Of a DNA stretch of 64,000 nucleotides, positions 11,640 through 22,698 are shown piece by piece. The notes under the pieces were generated by a model. It searched no databases and was not told where the DNA came from. It saw nothing but the letters and a program-made list of their open reading frames with translations. The DNA is from Clytia hemisphaerica. Its lineage: Eukaryota > Cnidaria > Hydrozoa > Leptothecata > Clytiidae. The position numbers and the translations under genes are program-made. The stretch covers positions 2,518,386 through 2,582,385 of the forward strand of contig CACVBU010000359.1 in assembly GCA_902728285.1 (NCBI GenBank). The letters are read 5' to 3'. Each line of letters starts with the position of its first letter. The stretch's first letter is position 1.

Positions 11640-12835
11640 AAAGTCGTTGTCATTGGTATGACAAATTTCCACTTTGATTTTCTGAAAGTAAGAAGTTCAG
11701 TCAAATCATTGAATGAAGAGCTATCCACAGCACCCAAGTTACGGTTATAAATCAATAACATTGTAACGTTATTGCAGAATGTGTCCAAGTCGACACAACC
11801 CGATCTCGTACCCAGAGCAACTTCCACAACTTTTTTATCTTAATGATTGACGTGGATATGGACGTGGGTACTACGTGCTGTTTTGTGCCCGTTGCGCGAC
11901 ATGGAAACAAAGAGACTGGATACAAGTCTGGCACAAACCGTCCCAAAGTAGGTTACGTAGTATCTAAGAGCTGGCAAAATGTAGTCGTATTTGTCGGCCG
12001 ATAAACTGTTATAATGTCGAATTTGAGTCATTTTGAAGAACTTAAGATGCTCAGAATAAATGCTTGCTTCAATATATAACCTATATATTATATATTCAAA
12101 TATATCTTATCAATATTTATTTCAAAATATATATTATAAATTAATTTTGAATTCAGGATCCAGCAAACCACGTAAAAATTCAAATTCAAAACATTAAACA
12201 TTTAATTTCTACATTACCATATTTGATTTATAGTTTATGCATTTATCATATCATAACCAAACCATGGTATATTCTCAGTATATTCACATGGTTAGATGAA
12301 CATTGTATTATTTTAGGCGACATACTTTTAAGCCCAATACAAAATTTTAAATAAAGAACTTTAATTGTGCTTCAATTCTACCGACAATCTCAGTTTTAAC
12401 GGGGATAACTAAAATCAGGGGTACCAAACCTCAACTGTCAGGATGCTCTCTTTCTCAGGTCACTGTTTCCGTGCGAAAAACGAAATCGTATCTGAAATCT
12501 TACTTTGGTGTCCTGCTCGCCCTAGGCGCTCGAGAAAGTGCACATTTCTTGATATTTTTAAACGGGAAAGAGGGCTAGAGATTGAGGAACTGGGTACTGT
12601 AATGGCTGATCACGAGCTGTGGAGGGAGGGTTTTTGTTTGTTTCCAAGAGTGATGATGATTGATCATGATGATAAATAAATCTACGGTCCACTGAAATGA
12701 CAGTCTTCTATCAGAGTCGGGAAAATCAATGAATGAGAGGATTTTTTATATTCAAACATAAGAAATCATAACATTTGAAAGTTGTATATTTTTTCAGGAC
12801 CATAACAGGGAGGGGGCACTGATATGGTCCGACCA
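11640..12835. other. 3' flank of the peptide gene, then gene-free DNA
   Basis: AATAAA at 12055-12060 is a candidate poly(A) signal, about 430 nt after the stop. Very A+T-rich stretches (12070-12150) follow. A 78-codon frame at 12443-12679 has no recognisable feature. Confidence 0.4.
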
Positions 12836-13041
12836 CGATATGTGCCGCCGCAAATTTGTTTTCCGTGGACGGACGGAAGTATCTTCGACGGTCAGAAGTA
12901 TCATCTTTTGACGGCCCATTTTCCCTTTCCTATCTTTCACCTTATCTGTTTTTTCTACTTTCTGAGACTTAGTTTCTCATTTCTGACTGAGTTTTCATAC
13001 CTGTCAATCATTTGTCCATCAATTTCGACCTGTCTAATTTT

Positions 13042-13126
13042 CGCACCGAGTGGGATTCGAACCACCACCAAAGAAAGACCTTCAGAATCGGAAGCCAGCG
13101 CTCTATCCGTTGAGCCATCGCCGCAC
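13042..13126 (-). repeat. tRNA-like sequence (SINE head or tRNA pseudogene)
   Basis: On - the sequence has a pol III A box (TGGCTCAACGGATAGAGCG) and an exact B box (GGTTCGAATCC). The acceptor ends GCGGCGA and TCGGTGC pair with one mismatch. The T stem does not close properly, and the anticodon arm has only a 4-bp CTTC/GAAG stem with a G where U33 should be, so it is not a functional tRNA. A SINE promoter unit is the best reading. Confidence 0.65.
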
Positions 13127-13219
13127 AGCAAACTCACGCAATTCATAACATATTATACCGAACTGGCAAAAGACGGGGGTAATGTTATTATAATATGGGT
13201 AAAAGTACCCCTTTTTTAA

Positions 13220-13327
13220 ACTGACTGAAATTCGAGCCGTTACTAGCAACCCTGCGGGGCCCAAAGCGCCGAGTATGCACCCGGCACAGTGACAAGCTGT
13301 TACTAGCAACCCTGACCCTACCTAATT
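13220..13327. repeat. G+C-rich module shared with 2353-2455
   Basis: Holds two direct copies of GTTACTAGCAACCCTG around CCCAAAGCGCCGAGTATGCA. The same module forms the core of the element at 2285-2560. It stands out from the A+T-rich background. Confidence 0.75.
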
Positions 13328-13473
13328 GATTGGTAATGACCCAATACCCCCTGAACCACGGAATGACGGATAGGAAAAATTAAAAATGATACTTCTGACC
13401 GTCAAAAGATGATACTTCTGACCGTCGAAGATACTTCCGTCCGTTCACGGAAAAAAATTTGCTGTGCCGCCCT

Positions 13474-14754
13474 TAAGGATAGGTTTTTTGACACTCTCGA
13501 AACGCACTGGAAGAGCGTATTTTTGATAGATTACACTACAAGGTATTATTTTACCTGCATATTCTCTAAGAGAGTGTTTTGGGACTGCTGAATTGCAAGT
13601 ATGACAGTAAAAACTGATTTACCATTATAGTTCTGACTCGCACCCATTTATTTGATTTGTTTTGCACACTGTGTCGACATCTCAGGTCAATTTTCAGGTG
13701 GCTTCAGCAAAATAAGATATGAAATCGTCAAACTACACTGTAAGGGTGAAAAACGTTCGGCAAAATGCACTGTAAGGGTTTCTTTTCACTGCTCAAGGGC
13801 TGCACTGTAATTTTGAAAACCGATTCTGAAAGCCATTTTTTTTCGCGGCACATGCCGTCGTTCAGACCATAACGAAGTTCAAAGCAATAATTCAGTAGAC
13901 ATATCAAAAATGTTTATCTAACGTCAACGACGTTTTCAAGGGGGTAAAAGCTATTCTTAAAGTTCCAGGGGTAAACGACTGATATATTAGTTCGTCCACC
14001 CTCACTTTGAGACATGAAAAGAATTTTTCCAAGGCTTCTTTTGTAAATTTTGCCATTTTCCAGAGGGTATCCACATATTTCTAAGAAATTTTTTTTGACT
14101 TGAAAAGGTTTATCCAACCCCTTGGATGGAATTTTTTTGGAACAGCCCAATTGGACAATTTCATTTCACCAATAATAACGGATAAGAGAGCAATTTGTCT
14201 CGAAAATCGAAATATTCTATTTCTAGACTCTTCATCAGGGAAAAAAGTATTAAAATTGTTGGGTTGTAAAAACTTAAGATTTTTTGAAGATAAAAATCCA
14301 ATTAGGGGATATGTTGGAAATGTTTAGAATAATACCTTATCGTTAAGACAATCAAAACAACTAAATGAGAATAATATTACTACTGATTTCAATATTCCTT
14401 ATCATGGAAACCATTTAACCCAGCTTTATTTATTCGTCCCGCTTATCACAGAACACAAAGGAGAAACAATAGATTTAAAACTTAATTATAAATTTGTTAA
14501 GTTTTTTGATATCACTCAAAACCTTGCAGTTTTTTATCTGATTTTGACAAAAGAAAATAAAACAAAATATGAAACAAATTACATACACGGGTGCTAAAGA
14601 ATGATTTTAAAAAGGTCCACCCCTTTTTGAAGACGCCTAGTCTTAGCAAAAAAGTCCTGAGAAGGGTTGATTTTCTTTGGAGCTAAAGCAGTAGCTGGTC
14701 AAAATAATAAGACTGATAATTAATTCTGCAAAGTCAACTGAAATTTGTTTTATT
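13474..14754. other. Gene-free stretch upstream of the mucin-like gene
   Basis: Short frames only. CACTGTAAGGGT occurs twice (near 13736 and 13770). I cannot place a promoter for the downstream gene. Confidence 0.4.
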
Positions 14755-17406
14755 ATGACATTAAAAATGGACTTTAAAATGGCTAGATTAATGTTTCTAG
14801 CATTTTTTATAATATACCAAGAAGAAAATGTTAAATGTAGATTTACAACGTTTAACCCTGTCAGATACATTTGCTTGTCCACCTCCACCTATATGGTCAA
14901 TTTGACAATAAGAACAGAGTTTTTGAACGACTGTAACTGCGACACCTTTCCTTTAACCTGTGCTATGGAAAATAATCTTCGTTCTTGGTCATTTCAAACA
15001 TTCTGTCAAGAAATCGATGCTTTATCCACTGGTCTACATTGCAATTGTACCAACATATTGAATACGTGTCGAATTTTTAATGACTATGGAGATTACAGTT
15101 TGGATGAATTCTTTCCTTCCACTAGTGGTTCTGGTAGTGGCGATGACAGTTCTCCTATTGAAGTCTCGACGTTAATCCTGGCAACACCATCTCAAGCATC
15201 GATTGGTGCATCTATTCAAAGTGAATCTACGTCGTCTCCCCTCCTTGCTCCTGCATCATCATCGACAGTTGCTCAAGACGCTTGGATACGAAATACATTG
15301 GCTCCAGTTAGCCGCTCGGACCAAATCATCCAAGGTCCAGGATCAACATATTTGGAAAGCTTTTGTGAAGTAATTAATGGTGATCTATATAACTATAGGA
15401 TGTCAAGATTCGATATTGTTGCAAGTAAATGTAATTGTGGAAATATGACTGATGTATGTACAATGCTTGATAAAGATGAGACCACATTTGCCGAAATCTG
15501 TACATCCACAATGCAATTCTTAGGTTCAATCTTCTATTATTGCACATGTGAGAAATTTCCTAGTACATGTGACTTTCTTGACCAAATCGGGAACACTAAT
15601 ATGTCAACTACTATCTTTCCATCGACTCTGGCAATCTCTAGCAGTCAACATTACCAAATATCATATTCTACTGGTCACGATTCAAGCAACGCCGACTTAG
15701 CTTCACCATCATTTTCCACATCTCGTGTTCATCAAAGTGAACCTTCAATCACCATTGTCATTCCTTCTTCAATAATTGTAGATTCTCCACTAACGCCTTC
15801 ACCAAGCCAAGGTAACATCATTGAAACTAAAACAGTAGCCACAATCTACTTTACAACAGCTACAATCAAACAAACATCACCGATTGACCAACAAATCAAT
15901 TCTCCAAGTCAATCAAACACCATTGGAGCCACACCAGTATCTTCAACAATGACACCTTCACCAAGCCAAGAAAATACTAGTGAAACTGAAATGACTGCAA
16001 CAATCCTCATTACAACAGTTACTATAAACCAAACGTCGTCGATTGACCAACAAATAATTGCGTCAAAACAATCAGACACCATTAGAGTCACACCGGTATC
16101 TCCATTAATAGAACCAACATCTTCCATAACCACCACAACACCACCTTTCCTATCAGAATACTGCATTGCTTTCAACATGGATTTGGCTAGACAAAGATTT
16201 CCAATGCCTCGAATTGATCCATCAACATGCAATTGTCAAGTGATGAACGAAGTTTGTGTAGGACTACAAAATTCGACAATAAACTTTCCATCTTTATGTG
16301 AGACAACAAAAATTAAAATCTTGAAAATTCGCTCCCCGCTCATGTGCGAATGTTTCAATTTTCCCAATACTTGTTTAGATCTTTTATCAGACCAATCAAC
16401 AAAAAATATCGTTCCATCAACCTCGATGATTGATTCCCAATCACCAAAATCAACTTTTCAAATCCCAGTAAGCTCTTTTCAAACTACTCTAGACCACCCA
16501 ACCATTTCCACGATTGTGCTTCAACCGGAACACACTACCCTTATACAGAATATCCATGCATCCTCGGTAACTCAATCACTTAGTACTACAAGTCTACCAC
16601 AACCATTAAATCAATTGCAAGAACTTTTAATGCAATTTTGTAATGTCTTCAATACAGACATTAGTAGAACAAGAATAAATGTTGATATTATTAAAGAATC
16701 AAATTGCAATTGCCAACATTTAAACAGTACATGTCAATCACTTCAAAGAAACGCTAATTTCACCATGGTCTGTTCAGAAACAGCAAAGACCTATTCAAAC
16801 TTCCCGTTGACTTGCCTGTGCACCAGTTTCAACAACACATGTCAATTTCTTGATGAACTCAATCAAACAGCAGCAGGTCTTAATAAGTCCTTAACTGCTG
16901 GAACATCAACACATGCCCAACCCACATTGTCTACAAGCAGTATTCCACTATCTAGCTCGCATAAACATCAAGTCCCGATAAGAACAGTCCCGAAATCAAC
17001 CAGCAGTCAAATTGCAATTTCTACACCTATGTTCATTTTGGAAACTATGGAGTCTTCGTCATCAAAAACACAATCCTCTGTTCAACCTTCAAGTTCACAA
17101 GAAAACATCCAGACCACTCAAAGTTCACCAGAAGTTATTGCCAGCGAAAGTTCTCCAAATGCTTATGTACCGTCAACGTCAATTACAAAAGGTCCTGAGC
17201 TATTCCTAAGCATTCAACCGAGGCAATCTATTAAGTCTTACCATGCCCTTATGGCAACAGCATCGATTGCAAACCTGGAAATAGCGAATTTAGAATCAAA
17301 CGTCTCTGACAACAAACAAACCAGCGCTGGTAAACCCCTCGCCCCAGGATTTATTATGTTGATATTACCATTAATTTTCACCATAATAAAACTGATCAAC
17401 ATTTAA
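14755..17406 (+). CDS. Ser/Thr-rich surface protein with four 8-cysteine modules
   Basis: An 883-residue protein in one uninterrupted exon. Met9 or an earlier Met precedes a hydrophobic signal segment (about 9-21). Four modules (about 40-105, 204-272, 470-540, 629-697) share the pattern C-X19-21-C-X-C-X6-C-X12-14-C-X11-15-C-X-C-X6-C. Each is itself two halves with a CxCx6C core, and many Asn-Xaa-Ser/Thr sites are present. Between modules are Ser/Thr/Pro linkers likely to be heavily O-glycosylated. One linker holds two 53-residue repeats starting TPSPSQ (347-399, 400-452). The C-terminus (about 864-883) is a hydrophobic tail after a short polar spacer, typical of GPI attachment; a single-pass anchor is the alternative. 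I do not recognise the cysteine module. The gene being a single exon next to split genes is notable and could reflect a retrocopy or a single large coding exon after an unseen leader exon. Confidence 0.8.
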   Translation: MTLKMDFKMARLMFLAFFIIYQEENVKCRFTTFNPVRYICLSTSTYMVNLTIRTEFLNDCNCDTFPLTCAMENNLRSWSFQTFCQEIDALSTGLHCNCTNILNTCRIFNDYGDYSLDEFFPSTSGSGSGDDSSPIEVSTLILATPSQASIGASIQSESTSSPLLAPASSSTVAQDAWIRNTLAPVSRSDQIIQGPGSTYLESFCEVINGDLYNYRMSRFDIVASKCNCGNMTDVCTMLDKDETTFAEICTSTMQFLGSIFYYCTCEKFPSTCDFLDQIGNTNMSTTIFPSTLAISSSQHYQISYSTGHDSSNADLASPSFSTSRVHQSEPSITIVIPSSIIVDSPLTPSPSQGNIIETKTVATIYFTTATIKQTSPIDQQINSPSQSNTIGATPVSSTMTPSPSQENTSETEMTATILITTVTINQTSSIDQQIIASKQSDTIRVTPVSPLIEPTSSITTTTPPFLSEYCIAFNMDLARQRFPMPRIDPSTCNCQVMNEVCVGLQNSTINFPSLCETTKIKILKIRSPLMCECFNFPNTCLDLLSDQSTKNIVPSTSMIDSQSPKSTFQIPVSSFQTTLDHPTISTIVLQPEHTTLIQNIHASSVTQSLSTTSLPQPLNQLQELLMQFCNVFNTDISRTRINVDIIKESNCNCQHLNSTCQSLQRNANFTMVCSETAKTYSNFPLTCLCTSFNNTCQFLDELNQTAAGLNKSLTAGTSTHAQPTLSTSSIPLSSSHKHQVPIRTVPKSTSSQIAISTPMFILETMESSSSKTQSSVQPSSSQENIQTTQSSPEVIASESSPNAYVPSTSITKGPELFLSIQPRQSIKSYHALMATASIANLEIANLESNVSDNKQTSAGKPLAPGFIMLILPLIFTIIKLINI

Positions 17407-18690
17407 AATGTTGACATTCGATTGAGGGAAAAACATTTGCACAAGTTTGAGTAAGATACCTTAAAATTTTACTTGTATTTATGATGATGGATTAATTAGA
17501 GTTACACGTAAATAGAGACTTATACGCATACGTAATTAGCCGTTTTTAAACCACACGCATTTAATTCCTGTGATAAACAAAGAGGGATGAATCTGTAGGG
17601 GTGATACAGTCACTTTCGGTCGGGACTGTGATATGAAATTTGTTGAATTTGTCGTTCTTAAGAAATTTGTCGTTCTTTTTAGATGGTCTGGAAACATTAT
17701 AGATTAATAGTCTCGTTATAAAACTTTTTTATTTATTTTTTGAATTGTGTATGTTATGTGAATTTAATCTAAGATTTTTCGAAATAATTGGTCTTTAACC
17801 AATTATCATTTTTGCTATTTTTAAACAGTCTGAGAAGCCAAAGCAAATTATAGCAGAAGAAAAATTGACATATATAGCTCTTTTTAAAATAGGTTTAATA
17901 ATTTTGTGTGTACTTTGAAAATTTATTGTAAAATTTAAAATATTAAACCAGTTGATTTTATGAAAATAATATAGTTGGTCAGTAAATTGTAAACAAACAT
18001 CACTGTATCTATTTTTAATGCATTCTTCTCCTCCAATCAGCTTCCACATTGTGACGTCATATAGATTTAACTAGTACCCAGTGACGACATAATTATAGTG
18101 TTAATGACTTTGAAAATAGGTTTTTTTAGCTAATTACCAACATATATCATATGCCTCCATGTGGTTTTTTGAATGACTTCCGTATTTGCGCAACCGCATT
18201 AAAACCGTTATCTTTCCTTATAAGGTTTTAATGGATTATAAATCATGCTGATAACGTTTTAGAAAATTGGACACCTTTCTGTCAAACTCGGGATATCAAC
18301 AATTAATTTTCTTTTCTATATATAACAATAGGGTAGGGCTTGACAAGAAGTTATAGTTTATTAGTGGTATCGGAAGAACCTATCGATTCAAGTTGATTGA
18401 ACTTAAAAAAATAGTTTCAGCCTTTAATCGATCATCTATTTATCAGTTAGGACCATTGAGTTTGAAATCACGAAGTAGCCGAAGGGAGTAGAAAGGAATC
18501 TTCAAACTTTTTCAAACAAGAAAAAGTGAAGCCTTAAGTTAAGTATATATAATATATATATGTAATGTCGCCTGACTGTCTTAAATGATAGTCAGCCTGT
18601 CCCAAGCCAGGATAAAGACAGAGGGACCCAGAGAGGACTAATTACCCTTTCATTGTAACATCGTCTCTCTAAGAGGAAAAAGAATTCGGC
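17407..18690. other. 3' flank and gene-free DNA
   Basis: Contains a dispersed repeat (17508-17695, separate entry). The rest shows only short frames and A+T-rich sequence. No clear AATAAA close to the stop of the preceding gene. Confidence 0.4.
17508..17695. mobile_element. Dispersed repeat, copy 1 (inverted copy at 38988-39225)
   Basis: Shares CGTAAATAGAGACT..., CACTTTCGGTCG, several TTTGTCGTTCTT motifs and the end GGTCTGGAAAC with the second copy in opposite orientation. The TTTGTCGTTCTT motif is repeated inside each copy. Ends GTTTCCAG/CTGGAAAC are visible in copy 2. Confidence 0.65.
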
Positions 18691-18696
18691 CACTCT

Positions 18697-19863
18697 TTGT
18701 TGTTTGTAGTTCTGACAGGAGAAAACATTTTATTTTTTCATACTATATATATCCCCATTATGTATTGGATTCCTAAAATGCATAAGAATCCTATTGGTTG
18801 CCGCTTCATCATTGCTTCCAAATCATGTAGTACCAAACCGCTGTCTCGTGCTGTATCCATGGTCTTCAAAGTTCTATACAAACATGTTGAGCAATTCCAT
18901 CATAAATCTCGTTTCTTTTCTAGTTTCAATAAGTTCTGGGTTGTACAAAATTCTTCGCCTGTTATTGGACATCTTAACAGAATCAATGCTAAGAAAAAAG
19001 CAAAACGAATTTCGACATTCGATTTTGCAACACTGTACACAACCCTTCCACACGATCTTCTCATTGAAATTTTAACCAAAATTATTAACTTTGTGTTTGA
19101 TTTAGGTTGTAGAAATAAACTTGGTTTTTCAAATACTTCAGCATACTGGACTACAAAAGGGAAGGATGATAGGTTCTTTACTAGTACTTCACTGTCTGAG
19201 TGTGTGTCCTTTCTGATAAAAAATTGCTTTTTCAAAGTTGGCAATTCTATTCTTAAACAGTGCATTGGAATTCCCATGGGAATAGATCCTGCTCCTTTTT
19301 GGGCAAATTTGTTTTTGTACCATTTTGAATCTGAGTATGTCAAAGGTCTCATTTCTGCTAGTTCGCCTAGTGCCTATAACTTCCACTCTGTAGGTAGATT
19401 TATTGATGATTTGTGTGCCTTAAATGACAGAGATGAGTTTCATAATTGCTACAAACAGATTTACCCTAAAGAACTAGATCTCAAAGTTGAGCACCATGGA
19501 AACCATGCATCGTTTTTAGATTTAGATATCACCGTTGAAAACAATATTTTTAGATATAAACTTTTTGATAAGAGAGATGCCTTTCCCTTCTTCATTGTAA
19601 GGATGCCACATGCCGACAGTAACATCCCATCGTGCATTTTTTATGGATCCGTCTTTTCAGAAATTTTACGGATAGCACGTAGCACACTCATGTTTGAAGA
19701 TCTGACTCCTAGAGTCACTGAGCTTTTCATTCGAATGCGAAACCAGGGTGCTTCAAACGCTTTCTTGAAGAAGCAAGTTGTCAAATGTTTTTCCAGGTTT
19801 CCTGACTGTTTTATGAAGTATGGGAAAACCGTCGAAGAATTTTTACATATTTTCAAATTGTGA
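18697..19863 (+). pseudogene. Penelope-like reverse transcriptase fragment
   Basis: The open frame carries YWIPKMHKNPIGCRFI (finger region with the PKxHK signature of Penelope-like RTs), STFDFATLYTTLP (first catalytic Asp), GIPMGIDPAPFWANLFLY, and RFIDDL in place of YxDD. FLDLDITV and the DKRDAFPF segment follow. The recognisable part starts about 25 residues into the frame, and no GIY-YIG or other nuclease is seen on either side, so it is a 5'-truncated copy or an endonuclease-lacking subfamily. The frame ends cleanly at ...FLHIFKL, as in relatives I remember, so the RT core itself is uninterrupted. Family placement is by memory; an unclassified RT group is the alternative. Confidence 0.8.
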
Positions 19864-20484
19864 AATTGTTTCTTGTGTATTGTATGTGTGATTGTTTTTT
19901 TTTTTTTTTTTTTTTTTTCTGTCTAAAGAATTGGCATTAGCATCGGAGGTATTCATTTCCTACTTTTCTTTGCCCTGTGCAGTTCTCCCGTCGCGGCACG
20001 CCGAACCGGGTTCTCGGCCAACTTACGATTCTATTCTTTTCAGATTTTGTGTTATTTTTTCTATTTTTATGTAAGATTGTGTTTGTTGTAGTGTCTGTTT
20101 GTTGTCTGTTATTTATTTGGAAGCTGCTGGTCAGTTCCTTTTTCTACTATGTTTTCCGAAGGCGACTGAGTGTGGGCCCTTAAACACGTGGAAAGTCACT
20201 ATGCCAGTCACAAGTCTGGGACTTCGGGTTTTGTTTTGTTTATGTATCTTTGGATTAGGTTTTTCTTTCACATACCACTATTTAAATTCCCTTTAACTTT
20301 TTGCTAAATTACCCTCTGTTTCGGAATGATTAAAAAATAAAAAATGCCAAAAAAATCGTAAATACACACAATTAACAAAAATATTCTTAACTTTTTTCGT
20401 TTTTATCAGTTTGAGTTATTTATATATCAATACTTTTCTTTTTCTAAAATGACAGATATTACATATCTTCACTATATATATAAG
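19864..20484. other. 3' part of the RT element and flank
   Basis: Starts with a T-rich tract (19896-19918) directly after the RT stop, then TCGCGGCACGCCG-containing sequence of higher G+C that probably still belongs to the element. No gene. Confidence 0.45.
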
Positions 20485-20778
20485 TACACGTTTTTTTTTT
20501 ATAAGGAACACGTTTATAAGGAACTCGAGGCTGAAAATGGTTCAAAAAATAAGGAATTGTTAAGGAACTGCTCAGGCTGAGAATAAGTGGATTTGAAAAT
20601 AATGTACCTTATTGGGACTAATTTGACCAAATTTTGATCTTTCAAGGGGCAAAAAGTTAAAAATTTCCTATGTATAAAGGAACTCGATAAGGAACTTTGA
20701 GACTGAAATTCTCTGTAAAAATAAGGAACTCCAGGCTCAGAGCAAAGTTAAGGTTCCTTATAAAAAAAAAACGTGTAG
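20485..20778. mobile_element. MITE, family B copy 1
   Basis: Ends are TACACGTTTTTTTTTTATAAGG and its inverse GGTTCCTTATAAAAAAAAAA with CGTGTA. Internally AAGGAACTCGAGGCTGA-like blocks repeat several times. Same terminal type as copies at 20965, 48163, 49371 and 63505. Confidence 0.75.
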
Positions 20779-20964
20779 CTTCATTTCCCGTCCATCCATG
20801 TGCAGCGACCTCAATGTAGGTACAAACTACTAAACTAAGAGATTGAATCTAATAATTTTGACCTTTATTGACGTGGAATGGTTCCACCATGATTTGAGAT
20901 TAAAAGCAAAAATCCTAACTATTGTAAGAAATTAAAGAGTATGATTTAGTTTTGATGTCTTGAT

Positions 20965-21337
20965 ACATGTTGTTTTTTATAAGCATAACACCTATAAACA
21001 TATGAAGGCTCAGATTTGCAGAATTCCTAAGCATTACATAAGCATATATGTCAGCCTGAAATATTTTTCAAGTTGTCATTTTTTATCTGTTTAAATAGGT
21101 TTGGTAGAGATCAAGTAAAAAAAGACATTCCACGGCTAGCTACATTCCATTGCTCCCAAACTTTGAACACATTTTTACAAAACTTCTGAAAATTCACTAA
21201 AAACTTGGCTCGGGGTGAATTATAAGCATGATTTATAAGCATATAATAAGCATAATCTATGCCTGAATGCTTTGAGAACTTAAGCATAAACGAGCCTGAC
21301 CAAGGGGCATACACTTGCTTATAAAAAAAAACATGTA
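20965..21337. mobile_element. MITE, family B copy 2
   Basis: TACATGTTGTTTTTTATAAGC at the left end pairs with GCTTATAAAAAAAAACATGTA at the right. Inner AAGCATAA motifs occur on both arms. No coding capacity. Confidence 0.7.
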
Positions 21338-22224
21338 ATTAATCGAGTCGGCTTTGTCTCAAAAATGCCAGAAAGCTTTTGTGGGATATTGTAGTATTCT
21401 TAAAAACTGATTAAATTTGAATAAATGGGTGTGGTCTTTTGTTCAAAGAAACGATATTTGATTGGGAGATACTTGTGCAAAGAAAAAAGATGCTGGGTGA
21501 TTGCACACAGTAAGTGTTCGTTTTTATCTTCTAAAGTCTATTCAGTGTTACAAAAACGACAAAAAATCAAAATATGGGTAAGGATTTCCCCCGTTTTTTA
21601 AGGGTCTCAAAAACCATGAGAACATCGCTCTCAGAGTCTCTCTAAGGGTCGCTTTCGGTGGTCCAGTCCGTATGCTTCAAACCGAGTACGTCCAAGGTAT
21701 TTGAAAGGGTTTCAAAACTGTGGCGATGAATTTGATGAATTATTAGAATTTATTTTATCAAGGGCATGGTTAACAGACAAAAGCTCAAGCTTACAGTGCA
21801 GTTTGAGAAATTACTAAGGAGAACCTCTTTTCGGTAATGATTTTCTATCTCCATAAGATTGTATATTGGAGGCTTTATAACTCGAACCCACACAGGGAAC
21901 ACATATTTGTTCGAGTTAAGGAAATTTCAGTAATGGAGTAAGGTTTACAAGGTATTCTAACTGAAGGGATTAGAAAACTCATTCGAGTTAAGGAGACATT
22001 CGAGTTACAGAGGTTCGAGTTAAGGAAATTTCTAATATAATACGTAAGCTGGACCATGTAGATATTTTTTAGAGAAATTCCAGCCATAACAATCGTAGGA
22101 AACCTATCTAGCACATAACTTATAAAGTTTATCAAAATATTCAAGGAATGATCGAATGACACTGGTCTTTAAGCTCCAAAATTATCATGTTTTTACTTTT
22201 TTTTGGAGATGAAGCAATGCTTTA
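21338..22224. other. Gene-free, with repeated TTCGAGTTA motifs
   Basis: TTCGAGTTAAGGAAATT and shorter TTCGAGTTA copies occur four times between 21910 and 22030. This resembles the eroded end of a Tc1/pogo-type element. No gene seen. Confidence 0.4.
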
Positions 22225-22326
22225 TCCCAGCTGGCACACAAAGTTGTTTCACTTGTTTCATCAAACGTTATATGGACGTTGTGAACGTTAGATAACCGTC
22301 GAAAAAACGTTGTGTGCCAGCTGGGA
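22225..22326. mobile_element. MITE, CCCAGCTGG family copy 1
   Basis: TCCCAGCTGGCACACAA at the left and TTGTGTGCCAGCTGGGA at the right, with repeated AACGTT/ACGTTG motifs between. Other copies: 31694-31776 and 52170-52306. Confidence 0.8.
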
Positions 22327-22698
22327 TGATGGTTTGGCTTGGAACAATTCCATTAAAAAATGCTGACGAGCGATCCACTGCATGAGGTTTTGGCATCTTT
22401 TCAATATAACGGTATATAAAACCACGAACGTTGTCTCTCAATGATGAGTCTTTTTAAAAGTATGTTTGCTGAAGGAAAAAGCAGTAGGAGTGGTACCCAT
22501 ACTTGATAAGATATTTAATTATTGACCCGTAAAAAATTGAATACTAGATATTCAGCAGCGATTGCGGGATGCAGATCAAATATTTTTTTCCTGGAATATA
22601 CAAGACTTGCAAGTTTATAAATGAGAGCAGAATTTAGAGCTTTTCCATTCTAATCAGCAGTAATGACTCTAGCTGAAAAGAACAATATAAAAACACTT

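Larger units (their letters stand above)
12838..13473. mobile_element. Composite TIR element carrying a tRNA-like sequence
   Basis: About 70-bp ends match in inverted orientation: GGACGGAAGTATCTTCGACG at 12869-12889 on the left, and its complement before GTGCCGCC at the right end. Inside are a tRNA-like unit on - (13042-13126) and a G+C-rich module (13220-13327) also present in the hAT-like element at 2285-2560. No transposase frame. It looks like a non-autonomous DNA transposon with other elements inside it. Confidence 0.7.

Noticed and set aside
13042-13126. Functional tRNA gene
   Set aside because: Pol III boxes are good, but the T stem and anticodon arm do not fold properly.
15909-16232. 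107-codon frame on - within the mucin-like gene
   Set aside because: Shadow of the long + frame in a low-complexity Ser/Thr region.
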